A stretch of 64,000 nucleotides of DNA, taken from Burkholderiales bacterium. Its GTDB lineage: Bacteria; Pseudomonadota; Gammaproteobacteria; Burkholderiales; JAEUOS01. The stretch covers positions 62,001-126,000 of the forward strand of contig JAEUOR010000037.1 in NCBI GenBank assembly GCA_016790635.1, given 5' to 3'. A program made the position numbers and the translations under genes. Under the pieces are notes generated by a model. The model did not search any database and was not told the DNA's origin. It worked only from the letters and a program-made list of their open reading frames with translations. Shown here piece after piece: positions 17,049 through 26,319 of the stretch. Numbering within the stretch: the first letter of the stretch is position 1; each line of letters opens with the position of its first letter.

Positions 17049-18989
17049 CTAACGCTCGCGCTTCTCCACCTGCGTCGCAGCTTCGACCACGGCTTCGGCA
17101 AGCGCGTCGTCGGCCTCGTCGCTTGCGGCCAATTCCTCACCTACTGGCAAGGTCGCCTCGGCCGGCAGGAAACCACCTGACTGGTGGCGCCACAGCCTCG
17201 CGTAGTGGCCGTCGCGTTCGAGCAGTTCGGCGTGAGTGCCTTCTTCGACGATGCGCCCCTTCTCCAGGACGATCAGGCGATCCATGCGCGCGATCGTCGA
17301 GAGACGATGCGCGATGGCAATGACGGTCTTGCCCTGCATGAGCCCCTGCAGCTGTTCCTGGATGGCCGCCTCGACTTCGCTGTCCAACGCCGAGGTCGCT
17401 TCATCCAACACCAGGATGGGCGCGTCCTTCAGGATCACCCGTGCCAGGGCGACGCGCTGGCGCTGCCCGCCGGAGAGCTTGACGCCGCGCTCGCCGACGT
17501 GCGCGTCGTAGCCCGCGCGGCCTTTCCAGTCCAAGAGGCCGGCAATGAACTCATCGGCGTGCGCGGTGCGTGCTGCTGTATGTACCTGCGCGTCGCTCGC
17601 GCCGGGACGCCCGTAGCGGATGTTGGCCGCGATCGAACGGTGCAGCAGCGAAGTGTCCTGCGTGACCATGCCGATGGCCGCGCGCAGGCTTTCCTGCGTG
17701 ACTCCGGCGATATCCTGCCCGTCGATGCGGATGCGCCCGCCTTCGGTCTCGTAGAAACGCAATAGCAGGTTGACGAGCGTCGACTTGCCGGCCCCGGAGC
17801 GCCCGACCAGGCCGACCCGCTCGCCGGGGCGGATGACGAAGTTCAGGTGGTCCAGCACCGGTGCCGCATCTGCCCGCCCGTAGGTGAAGACCACATCCTC
17901 GAAGGCGATCTCGCCGCGTGAGACTTCCAGTTGCGCGGCGCCGGGTCGATCCTGGCCGCTTAGCGGCACCGCAATGGTCTGCATGCCTTCCTGCACCACG
18001 CCAATATTCTCGAAGATGCCGGCCACCTCCCAGCTGACCCACCCTGCGGCGTTGGCGATCTGCCAGGCCAATGGCAGTGCGGTCGCCACCACTCCGGCCG
18101 AGACCGTGCCCTGCGCCCACAAGGCCAGGCCGATGCCGGCGGTGGCCGTCAGAAGCAGCGCGTTCAGCACCGCCAGCCAGAACATGAACTGCGAGATCTG
18201 CCGCATGTGCGCGCCGACCGCGGCCTGGTGCTGGTCGATGATCTCGCGCACAAACGCGTCTTCGTCGGCCTGACGCGCGAACAGCTTGACGGTCAGGATG
18301 TTGGTGTAGCCGTCAACCACGCGCGCCATGACCAGCGAGCGCACCTCGGAACTGGCCTTGGACAGGTCACGCAGGCGCGGCACGAATCGGTGCAGGAACA
18401 CCGCGTAACCGACGAACCACAACAGCGTCGGCAGCGCCAGTCGCCAATCGACCAGGCCCATCAGGACCAGCGCGCTCACCCCGTAGACCGCGATGTACCA
18501 GACCGCGCGGATCGCCGACATGACCGACTCGCGCAACGCGTTGGCGGTCTGCATGACGCGGTTGGCGATGCGACCGGCGAAGTCGTTCTGGAAAAACGAC
18601 AGGCCCTGGCGGATCACCTGCCAATGGCTTTGCCAGCGGATCAGGCTGGTCGCCCCGGGCACCAGGACGTTCTGGCGGATCGCCACGTCCAGGAGCAAAG
18701 CCAGCGGGCGCACCAGCAGCACCATCACCAGCATGGACGCAAGCAGCGGCGCCTTTTCTGCCAGCGCCGCCGGCCGATCCTCGGCCTGCATCAGCGTGAC
18801 GAGCGTGCCGATGAATACCGGGATCAAGGTGTCGATCAGCGCCACCACCAGGCTGGTGAAGAACATCGCGCAATACCAGAGGCGTGTCTGGCGCACGAAG
18901 TGCCAGTAGAAGGCGATGAGACCGGGAGGCGGCGTGCCGGGACCGGTATCGGCGGTGCCGCGGACGCGGGATTGCAGGAAGTCGAACAT
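17049..18989 (-). CDS. ABC exporter, fused permease and ATPase (type I)
   Basis: A 646-residue half-transporter in the MsbA/multidrug group. Six transmembrane helices fill residues 25-330. The nucleotide-binding domain follows with Walker A GLVGRSGAGKSTLVNLLLRF (about residue 395), Q-loop MVTQDTSLLHRSI, signature VKLSGGQRQRVALARVILKD (about residue 500), Walker B ILVLDEATSALDSEVE and the switch His in VIAIAHRLSTIARMD. It should work as a homodimer. Substrate is unknown; lipid or drug export is possible. The start at 18989 (MFDFLQSRVRG) lacks a strong ribosome-binding site. It is divergent from the SYLF gene, sharing an 88-base gap. Confidence 0.88.
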   Translation of the reverse strand: MFDFLQSRVRGTADTGPGTPPPGLIAFYWHFVRQTRLWYCAMFFTSLVVALIDTLIPVFIGTLVTLMQAEDRPAALAEKAPLLASMLVMVLLVRPLALLLDVAIRQNVLVPGATSLIRWQSHWQVIRQGLSFFQNDFAGRIANRVMQTANALRESVMSAIRAVWYIAVYGVSALVLMGLVDWRLALPTLLWFVGYAVFLHRFVPRLRDLSKASSEVRSLVMARVVDGYTNILTVKLFARQADEDAFVREIIDQHQAAVGAHMRQISQFMFWLAVLNALLLTATAGIGLALWAQGTVSAGVVATALPLAWQIANAAGWVSWEVAGIFENIGVVQEGMQTIAVPLSGQDRPGAAQLEVSRGEIAFEDVVFTYGRADAAPVLDHLNFVIRPGERVGLVGRSGAGKSTLVNLLLRFYETEGGRIRIDGQDIAGVTQESLRAAIGMVTQDTSLLHRSIAANIRYGRPGASDAQVHTAARTAHADEFIAGLLDWKGRAGYDAHVGERGVKLSGGQRQRVALARVILKDAPILVLDEATSALDSEVEAAIQEQLQGLMQGKTVIAIAHRLSTIARMDRLIVLEKGRIVEEGTHAELLERDGHYARLWRHQSGGFLPAEATLPVGEELAASDEADDALAEAVVEAATQVEKRER

Positions 18990-19077
18990 CGAGTGCAAGG
19001 GTAACAGGTGGGAGCAGCGCTGGCCGGTCGCGGTGCTAGAGTTGAGCTTGTTCGAATTTCTACCTGGAGGACGTGCG

Positions 19078-19626
19078 ATGCGACTTTTCGGATGGTGTGG
19101 CGTGGTGTCGTTGGCGACATCGATGCTGGTTGCGGCAGGTCTCGCGTCGGCAGCGTCTAAGGAAGAGATCGACGCCAAGGCCAAGGAGGCCGTCGAGGCC
19201 TTCTACAAGCATTCCAGCGCCGGCAAGGCCTTGTCGCAAAAAGCCGCCGGCATGCTGGTGTTCCCGGAAGTCATCAAGGCCGGCGTCGGCGTCGGTGGCG
19301 AGTATGGGGAGGGCACGCTCCTGGTCGGCGGCAAACCGGTGGCCTACTACAACACCGCGTCCGCGTCGATCGGCTTTCAGCTCGGCGCGCAGGTCAAGTC
19401 GCAGATCATCCTCTTCATGAACCCCAAGGTACTGGCCGACTTTCGCAAGTCCTCCGGCTGGAAGGCGGGCGTGGACGGCAGCGTGGCGCTGGCGACGCTG
19501 GGTGCCGGCGGCGAGATCAGCACCGACACCATGAAGGAGCCCATCATCGGCTTCATCTTTTCCAACAAGGGATTGATGTACAACCTGACCTTCGAGGGTT
19601 CGAAGATCACGCGCATCCAGCGTTGA
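19078..19626 (+). CDS. SYLF domain (Ysc84-like) exported lipid-binding protein
   Basis: A 182-residue protein with a signal peptide (LVAAGLASAASKEE) and a SYLF/Ysc84 domain, a fold linked to lipid binding in eukaryotic members. Typical elements are KALSQKAAGMLVFPEVIKAG near residue 55, GEYGEGTLLVGGKPVAYY, SASIGFQLGAQVKSQIILFM and the terminal GLMYNLTFEGSKITRI. The start at 19078 has a CTGGAGG site seven bases upstream. It is divergent from the ABC exporter and followed 33 bases later by a dehydrogenase gene. Confidence 0.87.
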   Translation: MRLFGWCGVVSLATSMLVAAGLASAASKEEIDAKAKEAVEAFYKHSSAGKALSQKAAGMLVFPEVIKAGVGVGGEYGEGTLLVGGKPVAYYNTASASIGFQLGAQVKSQIILFMNPKVLADFRKSSGWKAGVDGSVALATLGAGGEISTDTMKEPIIGFIFSNKGLMYNLTFEGSKITRIQR

Positions 19627-19659
19627 AACCGGGCCTGGCTTGATCGCGAACCCTTACCC

Positions 19660-20562
19660 ATGAACTCCATCGCCAGCATCGGCTTCATCGGACTCGGTGT
19701 CATGGGCACCGGCATGTGCGCCAACCTGGTCGCCAAAAGCGGCCTCCCGGTGGTGGGTTTCGACCACGACCCGGCGGCGATTGCGCGCCAAGGCGGCGCC
19801 AACTTCGCCGCGGCCGGTTCCTTGCTCGACATCGCCGCGCGTGTCGACGTGCTCTTTCTGTGCCTGCCGTCGGTCAAGCAAGTGGTCGAAGTATTGCGCG
19901 GCCCGGAGGGCATCCTGGCCCATCGCGGGCGGGTACGCACGATCATCGACATGAGCACGTCCGCGGTCAGGGAGACGCGCGCACTGGCGGCCGATGCGCA
20001 GGCGGCCGGCATCACCTACCTGGATGCGCCGGTCGCGCGCCTGCGCGAGGCGGCGCGCCTGGGCACACTTTCCATCATGGTCGGCGGACCGGTCGATGCC
20101 TTCGAAAAGGTGCGCCCGCTCCTGGCCTGCATGGGCACCGACATCACCCATTGCGGCGCGGTCGGCGCCGGCCAGGTGGTCAAGATTCTCAACAACATGA
20201 CCGTCTTCATCACCGCGCACGCGCTGGCCGAGGCGCTGGCCATCGGGCGCCGCGCCGGAGTGGACGGCGAGCTCCTCTTCAACACCATGGCGCTGGGGTC
20301 GTCCGACAGCTTTGTCCTGCGCCACCAGGGCATGAAGCATCTGGTCAAGGATCACTTTCCGCAAAACGCCTTCCCGACCGACTATGCGCTCAAGGATATC
20401 GACCTGGCGCTGGAACTGGCGCGCGACGGGTCGATCGACGCGCAACTGACCGCGACCACGCGCGCCCTCCTGGCCCGCACCCGCGACGCCGGCTACGCAC
20501 GCGACTACTACCCGATCATGCTGCGCTTGATCGAGGCCGGCACACCGACCGCGCGCGCCTGA
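19660..20562 (+). CDS. NAD(P)-dependent beta-hydroxyacid dehydrogenase (3-hydroxyisobutyrate dehydrogenase-like)
   Basis: A 300-residue member of the 3-hydroxyisobutyrate / tartronate semialdehyde reductase family. The dinucleotide-binding loop IGFIGLGVMGTGMCANLV opens the protein, the catalytic Lys lies in GAGQVVKILNNMTVF (about residue 172), and the C-terminal helical domain has the DYALKDIDLALELARD pattern. The substrate is a short beta-hydroxyacid, otherwise undefined. It is followed after 32 bases by nitronate monooxygenase in the same direction, so they may share a transcript. Confidence 0.88.
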   Translation: MNSIASIGFIGLGVMGTGMCANLVAKSGLPVVGFDHDPAAIARQGGANFAAAGSLLDIAARVDVLFLCLPSVKQVVEVLRGPEGILAHRGRVRTIIDMSTSAVRETRALAADAQAAGITYLDAPVARLREAARLGTLSIMVGGPVDAFEKVRPLLACMGTDITHCGAVGAGQVVKILNNMTVFITAHALAEALAIGRRAGVDGELLFNTMALGSSDSFVLRHQGMKHLVKDHFPQNAFPTDYALKDIDLALELARDGSIDAQLTATTRALLARTRDAGYARDYYPIMLRLIEAGTPTARA

Positions 20563-20594
20563 CCGGCGCGCATCCACGCACAAAGGAGAACCTG

Positions 20595-21560
20595 ATGAAG
20601 ACCCGCCTGACCGAACTGCTCGGCATCCGCTACCCCATCGTGCAGGGCGGCATGCAGTGGGTCGGCTATGCCGAGCTCGCCTCGGCCGTGTCCAACGCCG
20701 GCGGCCTGGGCATCCTCACCGCGCTGACCCAGCCGACGCCGGAGGACCTCCACCGCGAGATCGCCCGCTGCCGCGAGATGACCGACAAGCCCTTCGGCGT
20801 CAACCTCACCATCCTGCCTTCGATCAAGCCGCCGCCTTATGCGGAGTACATGCAGGTGATCTTCGAATCCGGCATCAAGATCGTCGAGACCGCCGGCAAC
20901 AACCCGCGCGACTTCGCGCCCAAGTTCAAGGAAATGGGCATCACCATCCTGCACAAGTGCACCTCGCTGCGGCACGCGCTGTCGGCAGAGAAGCACGGGG
21001 TGGATGTGATCTCGATCGACGGCTTCGAGTGCGCCGGCCACCCGGGCGAGGACGATGTCACCAACCTGATCCTGATCCCGGCTGCGGTGCGCGCCTGCAA
21101 GATCCCCGTCATCGCTTCGGGTGGCATCGCCGACGGCTACCAGATGGCGGCCTGCCTGGCCATGGGTGCGCAGGGCGTCAACATGGGCACGCGCTTCATG
21201 GTGACCAAGGAGGCGCCGATCCATGACAGGGTCAAGGCGGCGCTGGTGGCAGCAAGTGAGCGCGACACCAACCTGATCTTTCGCACCATGCACAACACCT
21301 CGCGGGTCTTCAAGAACGCGGTCTCGGACGAGGTCGTCGCCATGGAAAAAAAGGGCGCCGCGTTCGAAGACATCCGTCACCTGGTCGCCGGTGCACGCGG
21401 GAAGGTCGCGGTCAAGACCGGCGAGATCGACGAAGGCATCGTCAGTGCCGGCATGGTGATCGGGCTCATCAAGGACGTGCCGTCCTGCGCGGAGTTGCTC
21501 GAGCGCATGGTGCGCGAGTGCCGCGAGGCGCTGGCCAGCGCCAGCGCGATGGCGCACTGA
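20595..21560 (+). CDS. Nitronate monooxygenase family flavoprotein
   Basis: A 321-residue FMN-dependent TIM barrel of the 2-nitropropane dioxygenase / nitronate monooxygenase family. Key parts are LLGIRYPIVQGGMQWVGYAEL at the N-terminus, SIDGFECAGHPGED near residue 145 with the catalytic-type His, IPVIASGGIADGYQMAACLA near residue 175 and MGAQGVNMGTRFMVT in the FMN-phosphate site. An AAAGGAGAA site precedes the ATG. Natural substrates may include toxic propionate 3-nitronate, or the protein may be an enoyl reductase-like relative. Confidence 0.88.
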   Translation: MKTRLTELLGIRYPIVQGGMQWVGYAELASAVSNAGGLGILTALTQPTPEDLHREIARCREMTDKPFGVNLTILPSIKPPPYAEYMQVIFESGIKIVETAGNNPRDFAPKFKEMGITILHKCTSLRHALSAEKHGVDVISIDGFECAGHPGEDDVTNLILIPAAVRACKIPVIASGGIADGYQMAACLAMGAQGVNMGTRFMVTKEAPIHDRVKAALVAASERDTNLIFRTMHNTSRVFKNAVSDEVVAMEKKGAAFEDIRHLVAGARGKVAVKTGEIDEGIVSAGMVIGLIKDVPSCAELLERMVRECREALASASAMAH

Positions 21561-21691
21561 AACCCTTTCGGCGTCGCGACGGGCGCGGCGCGACCATTCG
21601 CGCCAGCGGCATGCTTTGTGCTTCGCTTCTCGAGCTTTGCGACAACGACCGATCTACAATACCCTTCACCCCAAAACAAGGAGGCCTCACC

Positions 21692-22540
21692 ATGCAACCA
21701 AGATTCCGTCGCTGGTTTCCCGCCGTCGTCGTGGCGCTCGGCGCCTCGCTGGTCCAGGCACAGGACAAACCGCTCATTGCCGGATTCGACGGCACGTTCG
21801 CGCCGCACGCCATGCCCAAGCTCGGCGGCGGGGTCGAGGGCTTCAACATCGACCTGATCCTCGAGGCAGGCAAACGCATGGGCCGCAAGGTTGAAATCTT
21901 CGCCGGCGAGTTCTCCGGCCTGATCCCGGCCATGAATGCCGGCAAGATCGATTTCGTCGGCGCCCCCACCACCGTGACCCCGGAACGCGCGCAAAACCTG
22001 CTGTTCTCCGAAGGCTACCTCAACACCTACTTCGCCTTTGTCGTGCCCGCCGGCAAGCCCGACCTGAAGTCGCTCGATGAACTCAAGGGCAAGACCATCG
22101 CCAGCAACAAGGGCTCGGCCTACGACAAGTGGCTGCAGGACAACGCCGCCAAGCACGGCTACAAGTTCGAGTCCTACGGCACCAACGCCGATGCGATGCA
22201 GGCGGTCATCACCGGCCGCGCCGACGCCGGCCTGACCGGCAACACCGTCGGCGCCTACGCGGTGGTGCGTTCCAACAAGCAGCTGAAGGTGGCCACGCTC
22301 ACTGTCGACCAGGGACTGGTGTGGGGGGCTGTCTTCCGCAAGGATGACCCCAAGCTGCGCAACGCGTTCGAAGAAGCGCTCGAATGCATGAAGCAGGACG
22401 GCACGGTCGCCAACCTGGCGGAGAAATGGTTCGGCTCCAAGGCCGCCGGCGGTCCTGCCGCGGTCACGGTATTCCCCGGCAACGGCGTGCCGGGGCTGGC
22501 CGGGCACGACCCGACACCACGCACCAGCAAGTGCCGCTAG
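21692..22540 (+). CDS. Polar amino acid ABC transporter, periplasmic substrate-binding protein
   Basis: A 282-residue solute-binding protein family 3 member. A signal peptide (AVVVALGASLVQAQ) is followed by the typical GFDGTFAPHAMP and FNIDLILEAGKRMGRKVE start of lobe I, then GLIPAMNAGKIDFVGAPTTV, LKGKTIASNKGSAYDKWL and AVITGRADAGLTGN in the hinge region. A strong AAGGAGG site precedes the ATG at 21692. It is the first gene of a six-gene-scale run with the ATPase, two permeases and a racemase, so the ligand may be a hydantoin, an N-carbamoyl amino acid or an amino acid; this is inferred from context. Confidence 0.9.
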   Translation: MQPRFRRWFPAVVVALGASLVQAQDKPLIAGFDGTFAPHAMPKLGGGVEGFNIDLILEAGKRMGRKVEIFAGEFSGLIPAMNAGKIDFVGAPTTVTPERAQNLLFSEGYLNTYFAFVVPAGKPDLKSLDELKGKTIASNKGSAYDKWLQDNAAKHGYKFESYGTNADAMQAVITGRADAGLTGNTVGAYAVVRSNKQLKVATLTVDQGLVWGAVFRKDDPKLRNAFEEALECMKQDGTVANLAEKWFGSKAAGGPAAVTVFPGNGVPGLAGHDPTPRTSKCR

Positions 22541-23301
22541 GCGAGACCGCCGCGCCCGCTGCGGTCCAGCCCATCCTCGAGGTCCGCGGACTTTGCAAGA
22601 AGTTCGGCGCCCTCGAGGTCCTGCACAGGGTGGATCTGAAGGTCGCGCCGCGCGAGTTGGTGTTCGTCATAGGTCCTTCGGGGTCAGGCAAGAGCACGCT
22701 CCTGCGCTGCTGCAACCGGCTGGAAGAGCCGACTTCCGGTTCGATCCATGTCGCCGGAGTCGACATCATGGCGCCGGGTGTGGACATCAACGCGGTGCGG
22801 CGGCGCATCGGCATGGTCTTCCAGTCGTTCAACCTCTATCCCCACCTCGACGCCCTGGGCAACGTGACCCTCGCGCTGCGCAAGGTGCTGGGCGCGAGCC
22901 GCGCCGACGCCGAAGCCGCCGGGCACAAGGCACTGGCGCGGGTCGGGCTGGCCGACAAGGCCCGCTCGTATCCCGGGCAGCTGTCCGGCGGGCAGCAGCA
23001 GAGGGTCGCGATCGCGCGCGCGCTGGCGCTGGAACCGGCGGTCATGCTCTTCGACGAACCGACTTCGGCGCTGGACCCGGAATTGGTCGGCAGCGTGCTG
23101 GCCGTGCTGCGCGAGATGCGCGAATCGGGCATGACCATGCTGGTGGTGTCGCACGAGATGCGCTTTGCGCGCAGTGCCGCCGACCGCGTGGTGTTCATGG
23201 ACCAGGGGCGCATCGTCGAGGAAGGGCCGCCGCAGAAGATCTTCAACGAACCCGAACACGCGCGGGTGCGCGAATTCATCGCCAGCATCGAAGCGCACTG
23301 A
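22531..23301 (+). CDS. Polar amino acid ABC transporter, ATP-binding protein
   Basis: A 256-residue ATPase of the GlnQ/HisP group: Walker A VIGPSGSGKSTLLRC, Q-loop MVFQSFNLYPHLDALGNV, signature LSGGQQQRVAIARALALEP, Walker B VMLFDEPTSALDPELV and switch region MLVVSHEMRFARSAADRVVF. The GTG at 22531 is proposed as the start because it lies inside the end of the binding-protein gene and is followed by a normal-length protein; the frame is open further upstream but overlaps the preceding gene. Expected to be coupled with the upstream gene. Confidence 0.86.
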   Translation: MPLGETAAPAAVQPILEVRGLCKKFGALEVLHRVDLKVAPRELVFVIGPSGSGKSTLLRCCNRLEEPTSGSIHVAGVDIMAPGVDINAVRRRIGMVFQSFNLYPHLDALGNVTLALRKVLGASRADAEAAGHKALARVGLADKARSYPGQLSGGQQQRVAIARALALEPAVMLFDEPTSALDPELVGSVLAVLREMRESGMTMLVVSHEMRFARSAADRVVFMDQGRIVEEGPPQKIFNEPEHARVREFIASIEAH

Positions 23302-23302
23302 C

Positions 23303-23980
23303 ATGAAGCTCGACAAGCTCGTCGAGACGTTCTTCAACCTGCCGGTCATGTGGCAGTACCTGCCGAAGATCGCCACGGGCCTCCTGCTGACCATCCAGCT
23401 GGCCCTGGCGGTGGTGGTCACAGGCATCATCGCCGGGCTGGCGCTGGCCCTGGTGCGCGCGCTCAAGCTGCGGGCGGTCAATTTCCTGATCATCGTGGCA
23501 GTGGACGTCCTGCGCGCGCTGCCGCCTCTGGTCATCATCATCATGTTCTATTTCGCGCTGCCAGGCGTGGGCGTGCGCATGTCCGGTTTCGTCGCCACCT
23601 GGCTGGCGCTGTCTCTGGTGCTGGCGGCATTTGCCGAAGAAATCTTCTGGGCCGGCATCCTGGCCGTGCCGCGCGGTCAATGGGAAGCGGCACGCTCGAC
23701 CGGACTCAGCTTCCTCCAGACCATGCGCCACGTGGTGCTGCCGCAGGCGGTGCGCCTGACCATTCCGCCGCTGACCAACCGCACCATCGCGGTGACCAAG
23801 GGCACCGCGCTGGGTGCGGTGGTCGCGGTGGGAGAAATCCTCTATCAGGCGCAGACGGCCTACTCGTTTTCCTACAACCCCTCGCCCTTGACCCTGGGTG
23901 CCATCGCGTACCTGATCCTCTTCGTCCCGGTGGTGTGGTTCGGGCGCTGGGTCGAGACGCGCTTTGCGTGGAGGCGTTAG
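23303..23980 (+). CDS. Polar amino acid ABC transporter permease (first)
   Basis: A 225-residue inner-membrane subunit of the HisMQ type with about five transmembrane helices. The EAA loop that docks the ATPase is at RGQWEAARSTGLSFLQTMRH (about residue 130), followed by VVLPQAVRLTIPPLTNR. It starts one base after the ATPase stop codon and ends four bases before the second permease gene, so all are cotranscribed. Confidence 0.92.
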   Translation: MKLDKLVETFFNLPVMWQYLPKIATGLLLTIQLALAVVVTGIIAGLALALVRALKLRAVNFLIIVAVDVLRALPPLVIIIMFYFALPGVGVRMSGFVATWLALSLVLAAFAEEIFWAGILAVPRGQWEAARSTGLSFLQTMRHVVLPQAVRLTIPPLTNRTIAVTKGTALGAVVAVGEILYQAQTAYSFSYNPSPLTLGAIAYLILFVPVVWFGRWVETRFAWRR

Positions 23981-23984
23981 GGTC

Positions 23985-24656
23985 ATGGAACTGCTGCTGC
24001 AGAACTTCTTCAACCTCAAGATGCTGGCCGAGGCGGCGCCCATCCTCTGGGCCGGTTTCCGGATGACCCTGCTCCTGTGCGTGGTCGTGGTGCCGCTGGG
24101 CCTCCTGGGCGGACTGGCGGTGGCCCTGGCAGCGCGCGCACGGACGCGCTGGGTGCGCTGGCCGCTGGTGGCCTATGTCGATTTCTTCCGCGCCTTCCCG
24201 CCGCTGGTGTTGTTGATGTTCATCGCCTTCGGCCTGCCCTTCCTGGGCCTGGAACTGCCGGCCTTTGCCGCGGTCGCTCTGGCCTTCCTGCTCAACACGT
24301 CCTCGTACTACGGCGAAATCTTTCGCGCCGGCATCGAGTCCGTGCCGCGCCAGCAAACCGAGGCGGCACGATCCACCGGACTCAGCGCGACCCAGACCAT
24401 GACCTGGGTGATCCTGCCCCAGGCGGTGCGCAACGTCGTCCCCGACCTCATCAGCAACACGCTTGAAGTCGTCAAGCTGACCTCGCTTGCGAGCGTGGTC
24501 GCGCTCCCGGAACTGCTGTACGCGGCGCGCCAGGCACAGTCGCTGACCTACAACGCCACGCCCATCCTTGCTGCCGGACTGATCTACCTCATCTGCCTGT
24601 GGCCGATGGTACGATTGCTGTCGCGCTTCGAGCACCGGCAGATCGCTCTCCACTGA
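23985..24656 (+). CDS. Polar amino acid ABC transporter permease (second)
   Basis: A 223-residue HisMQ-type permease, partner of the upstream subunit. The EAA loop reads RQQTEAARSTGLSATQTMTW, followed by VILPQAVRNVVPDLISNT. The start at 23985 (MELLLQNFFNLK) was preferred to an in-frame ATG at 23964 that would overlap the first permease. The stop codon shares one base with the racemase ATG, giving a tight TGATG junction. Confidence 0.92.
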   Translation: MELLLQNFFNLKMLAEAAPILWAGFRMTLLLCVVVVPLGLLGGLAVALAARARTRWVRWPLVAYVDFFRAFPPLVLLMFIAFGLPFLGLELPAFAAVALAFLLNTSSYYGEIFRAGIESVPRQQTEAARSTGLSATQTMTWVILPQAVRNVVPDLISNTLEVVKLTSLASVVALPELLYAARQAQSLTYNATPILAAGLIYLICLWPMVRLLSRFEHRQIALH

Positions 24657-25321
24657 TGCAGAAAATCCTCGTCATCAATCCCAACTCGTCGGAGTCGGTC
24701 ACGCGCGGCATCGACGCGGCGGTCGAGCCTCTGCGCATGGACGGCGGCCCGCAGATCGACTGCGCGACCCTGGCAGAGGGTCCACCCGGCATCGAGACAC
24801 AGCAGCATGTCGATGGCGTGATTGGCCCCCTGCTGCGCCTGGTACGCGAACGCGAAGCCGATTACGCCGCCTTCGTGATCGCCTGCTACAGCGACCCCGG
24901 GCTGCATTCGCTGCGCGAGGTTACGCGCAAGCCCGTGCTGGGCATTTCCGAGTGCGGCATCCTCACCGCCCTCACGCTGGGGCACCGTTTCGGCGTCATC
25001 GCGATCCTCAAGAAGTCGATCCCGCGACACCTCCGATACATCGGTGCGCTCGGCGTCGGCGACCGTCTGGCGGGTGAATTGCCGGTCGGTTTGGGAGTGA
25101 CCGAACTGGCCAACGAAGACCGGACCTACGGCCGCATGGTCGAGGTCGGTCGGGCGCTGCGTGATGACATGGGCGCCGATGTGGTGGTCATGGGCTGCGC
25201 CGGCATGGCGCGCTACCGTGCCCCTTTGCAGGAGGCGATCGGCATCCCGGTCGTGGAACCGACGCAGGCTGCCACTGCGATGGCCATCGGCCGGGTGCGG
25301 CTCAACTGGGCTGGCTTGTAA
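24656..25321 (+). CDS. Asp/Glu/hydantoin racemase family protein, likely hydantoin racemase
   Basis: A 221-residue member of the cofactor-independent racemase superfamily. It starts with the hallmark ILVINPNSSESVTRGI. The two catalytic Cys of the family are seen in FVIACYSDPGLHSLRE (about residue 80) and VVVMGCAGMARYR (about residue 182). This group includes hydantoin and allantoin racemases. The adjoining D-carbamoylase and dihydropyrimidinase/hydantoinase genes favour racemisation of 5-substituted hydantoins. It is the last gene of the transporter operon and converges on the D-carbamoylase gene. Confidence 0.86.
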   Translation: MQKILVINPNSSESVTRGIDAAVEPLRMDGGPQIDCATLAEGPPGIETQQHVDGVIGPLLRLVREREADYAAFVIACYSDPGLHSLREVTRKPVLGISECGILTALTLGHRFGVIAILKKSIPRHLRYIGALGVGDRLAGELPVGLGVTELANEDRTYGRMVEVGRALRDDMGADVVVMGCAGMARYRAPLQEAIGIPVVEPTQAATAMAIGRVRLNWAGL

Positions 25322-25372
25322 GCGCCCACGGCGATCACCGGGCCGCGGTGCGTGGCAGCGGCCCCGGCCCGC

Positions 25373-26311
25373 CTACGGGTTGGCCGGCGTGACTTCCGCC
25401 CCGACCCGCTCCACGATCAGCTTGTAGTGTTCGGGCCGCCGGTGCGCGGCGAAGTTGAACATGGTCTGCTTCAGGTTCTGCGCCAGGTCGATGTCGGCGT
25501 TGAAGACGACCACCTCGTCGTCTTCCGTGGCGGTCTTGGCCGCGATCTCGCCGGTCGGCGCGACGATGACCGAATGGCCGAACATGCGAAAGCCGTCCTC
25601 CAAGCCGCACTTGGCGGTCTCCACCAGCCAGGTCGCGTTCTGGAAAGCCATCGACTGCGCCATGATCAGGTGATGGTGCACCCGCAAGGCCGGCGGCTCG
25701 GGATAGTGCAGGTTCTCGGTCGGCGTGTTGAAGCCCAGCGCGACCAGCTCGGCACCCTGCAGGGCGAGGACGCGAAACGCCTCGGGCCAGCGGCGGTCGT
25801 TGCAGATCAGCATGCCGGTGATGGTGTCCATGAAGCGCCAGACGCGAAAACCCAGGTCGCCGACTTCAAAGTACTTTTTCTCCAGATGCTGGAACGCCGC
25901 CTGCGGCTTGTGCTCGGCGTGGCCCGGCAGGTGCACCTTGCGGTACTTCCCGACCAGTTGCCCATCCGGTCCGACCAGGACGGCGGTGTTGAAGCGCCGC
26001 CCTTCCGGGGTCAGTTCGGCGTAGCCGATGTAGTAGCCGATGCCGAGCTTCTTCGCCTCGTCGAAAAACGGCTGCGTCTCCGCGGAGGGAATGGCGCGCT
26101 CGAAGTAGCGCTCGTCCACCTGCGCCTGGTCTTCCATCCACCAGCGCGGAAAAAAGGTCGTGAACGCCAGCTCCGGGAAGACCACGAACTTCGCGCCCAT
26201 GCCGTGCGCCTCGCGCAGCAGCGCGATCAGGCGCCGGACGGCCACGCGGCGGCTGTCGGCACGGTGCAGGGGCCCGAGTTGGGCGGCGGCGATCTTCAGG
26301 TGTCGGCTCAT
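25373..26311 (-). CDS. N-carbamoyl-D-amino acid amidohydrolase (nitrilase superfamily)
   Basis: A 312-residue nitrilase-superfamily enzyme closely resembling D-carbamoylases, which cleave N-carbamoyl-D-amino acids to the D-amino acid, ammonia and CO2. The catalytic Glu is in FPELAFTTFFPRWW (about residue 47), Lys in VGKYRKVHLPGHAEH (about residue 126) and Cys in GMLICNDRRWPEAFRV (about residue 172). The patterns FQHLEKKYFEVGDLGF and HSVIVAPTGEI match the family over its full length. It lies eight bases downstream of the hydantoinase gene on the same strand, completing the two-step route. Confidence 0.9.
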   Translation of the reverse strand: MSRHLKIAAAQLGPLHRADSRRVAVRRLIALLREAHGMGAKFVVFPELAFTTFFPRWWMEDQAQVDERYFERAIPSAETQPFFDEAKKLGIGYYIGYAELTPEGRRFNTAVLVGPDGQLVGKYRKVHLPGHAEHKPQAAFQHLEKKYFEVGDLGFRVWRFMDTITGMLICNDRRWPEAFRVLALQGAELVALGFNTPTENLHYPEPPALRVHHHLIMAQSMAFQNATWLVETAKCGLEDGFRMFGHSVIVAPTGEIAAKTATEDDEVVVFNADIDLAQNLKQTMFNFAAHRRPEHYKLIVERVGAEVTPANP

Positions 26312-26319
26312 CGGATTTT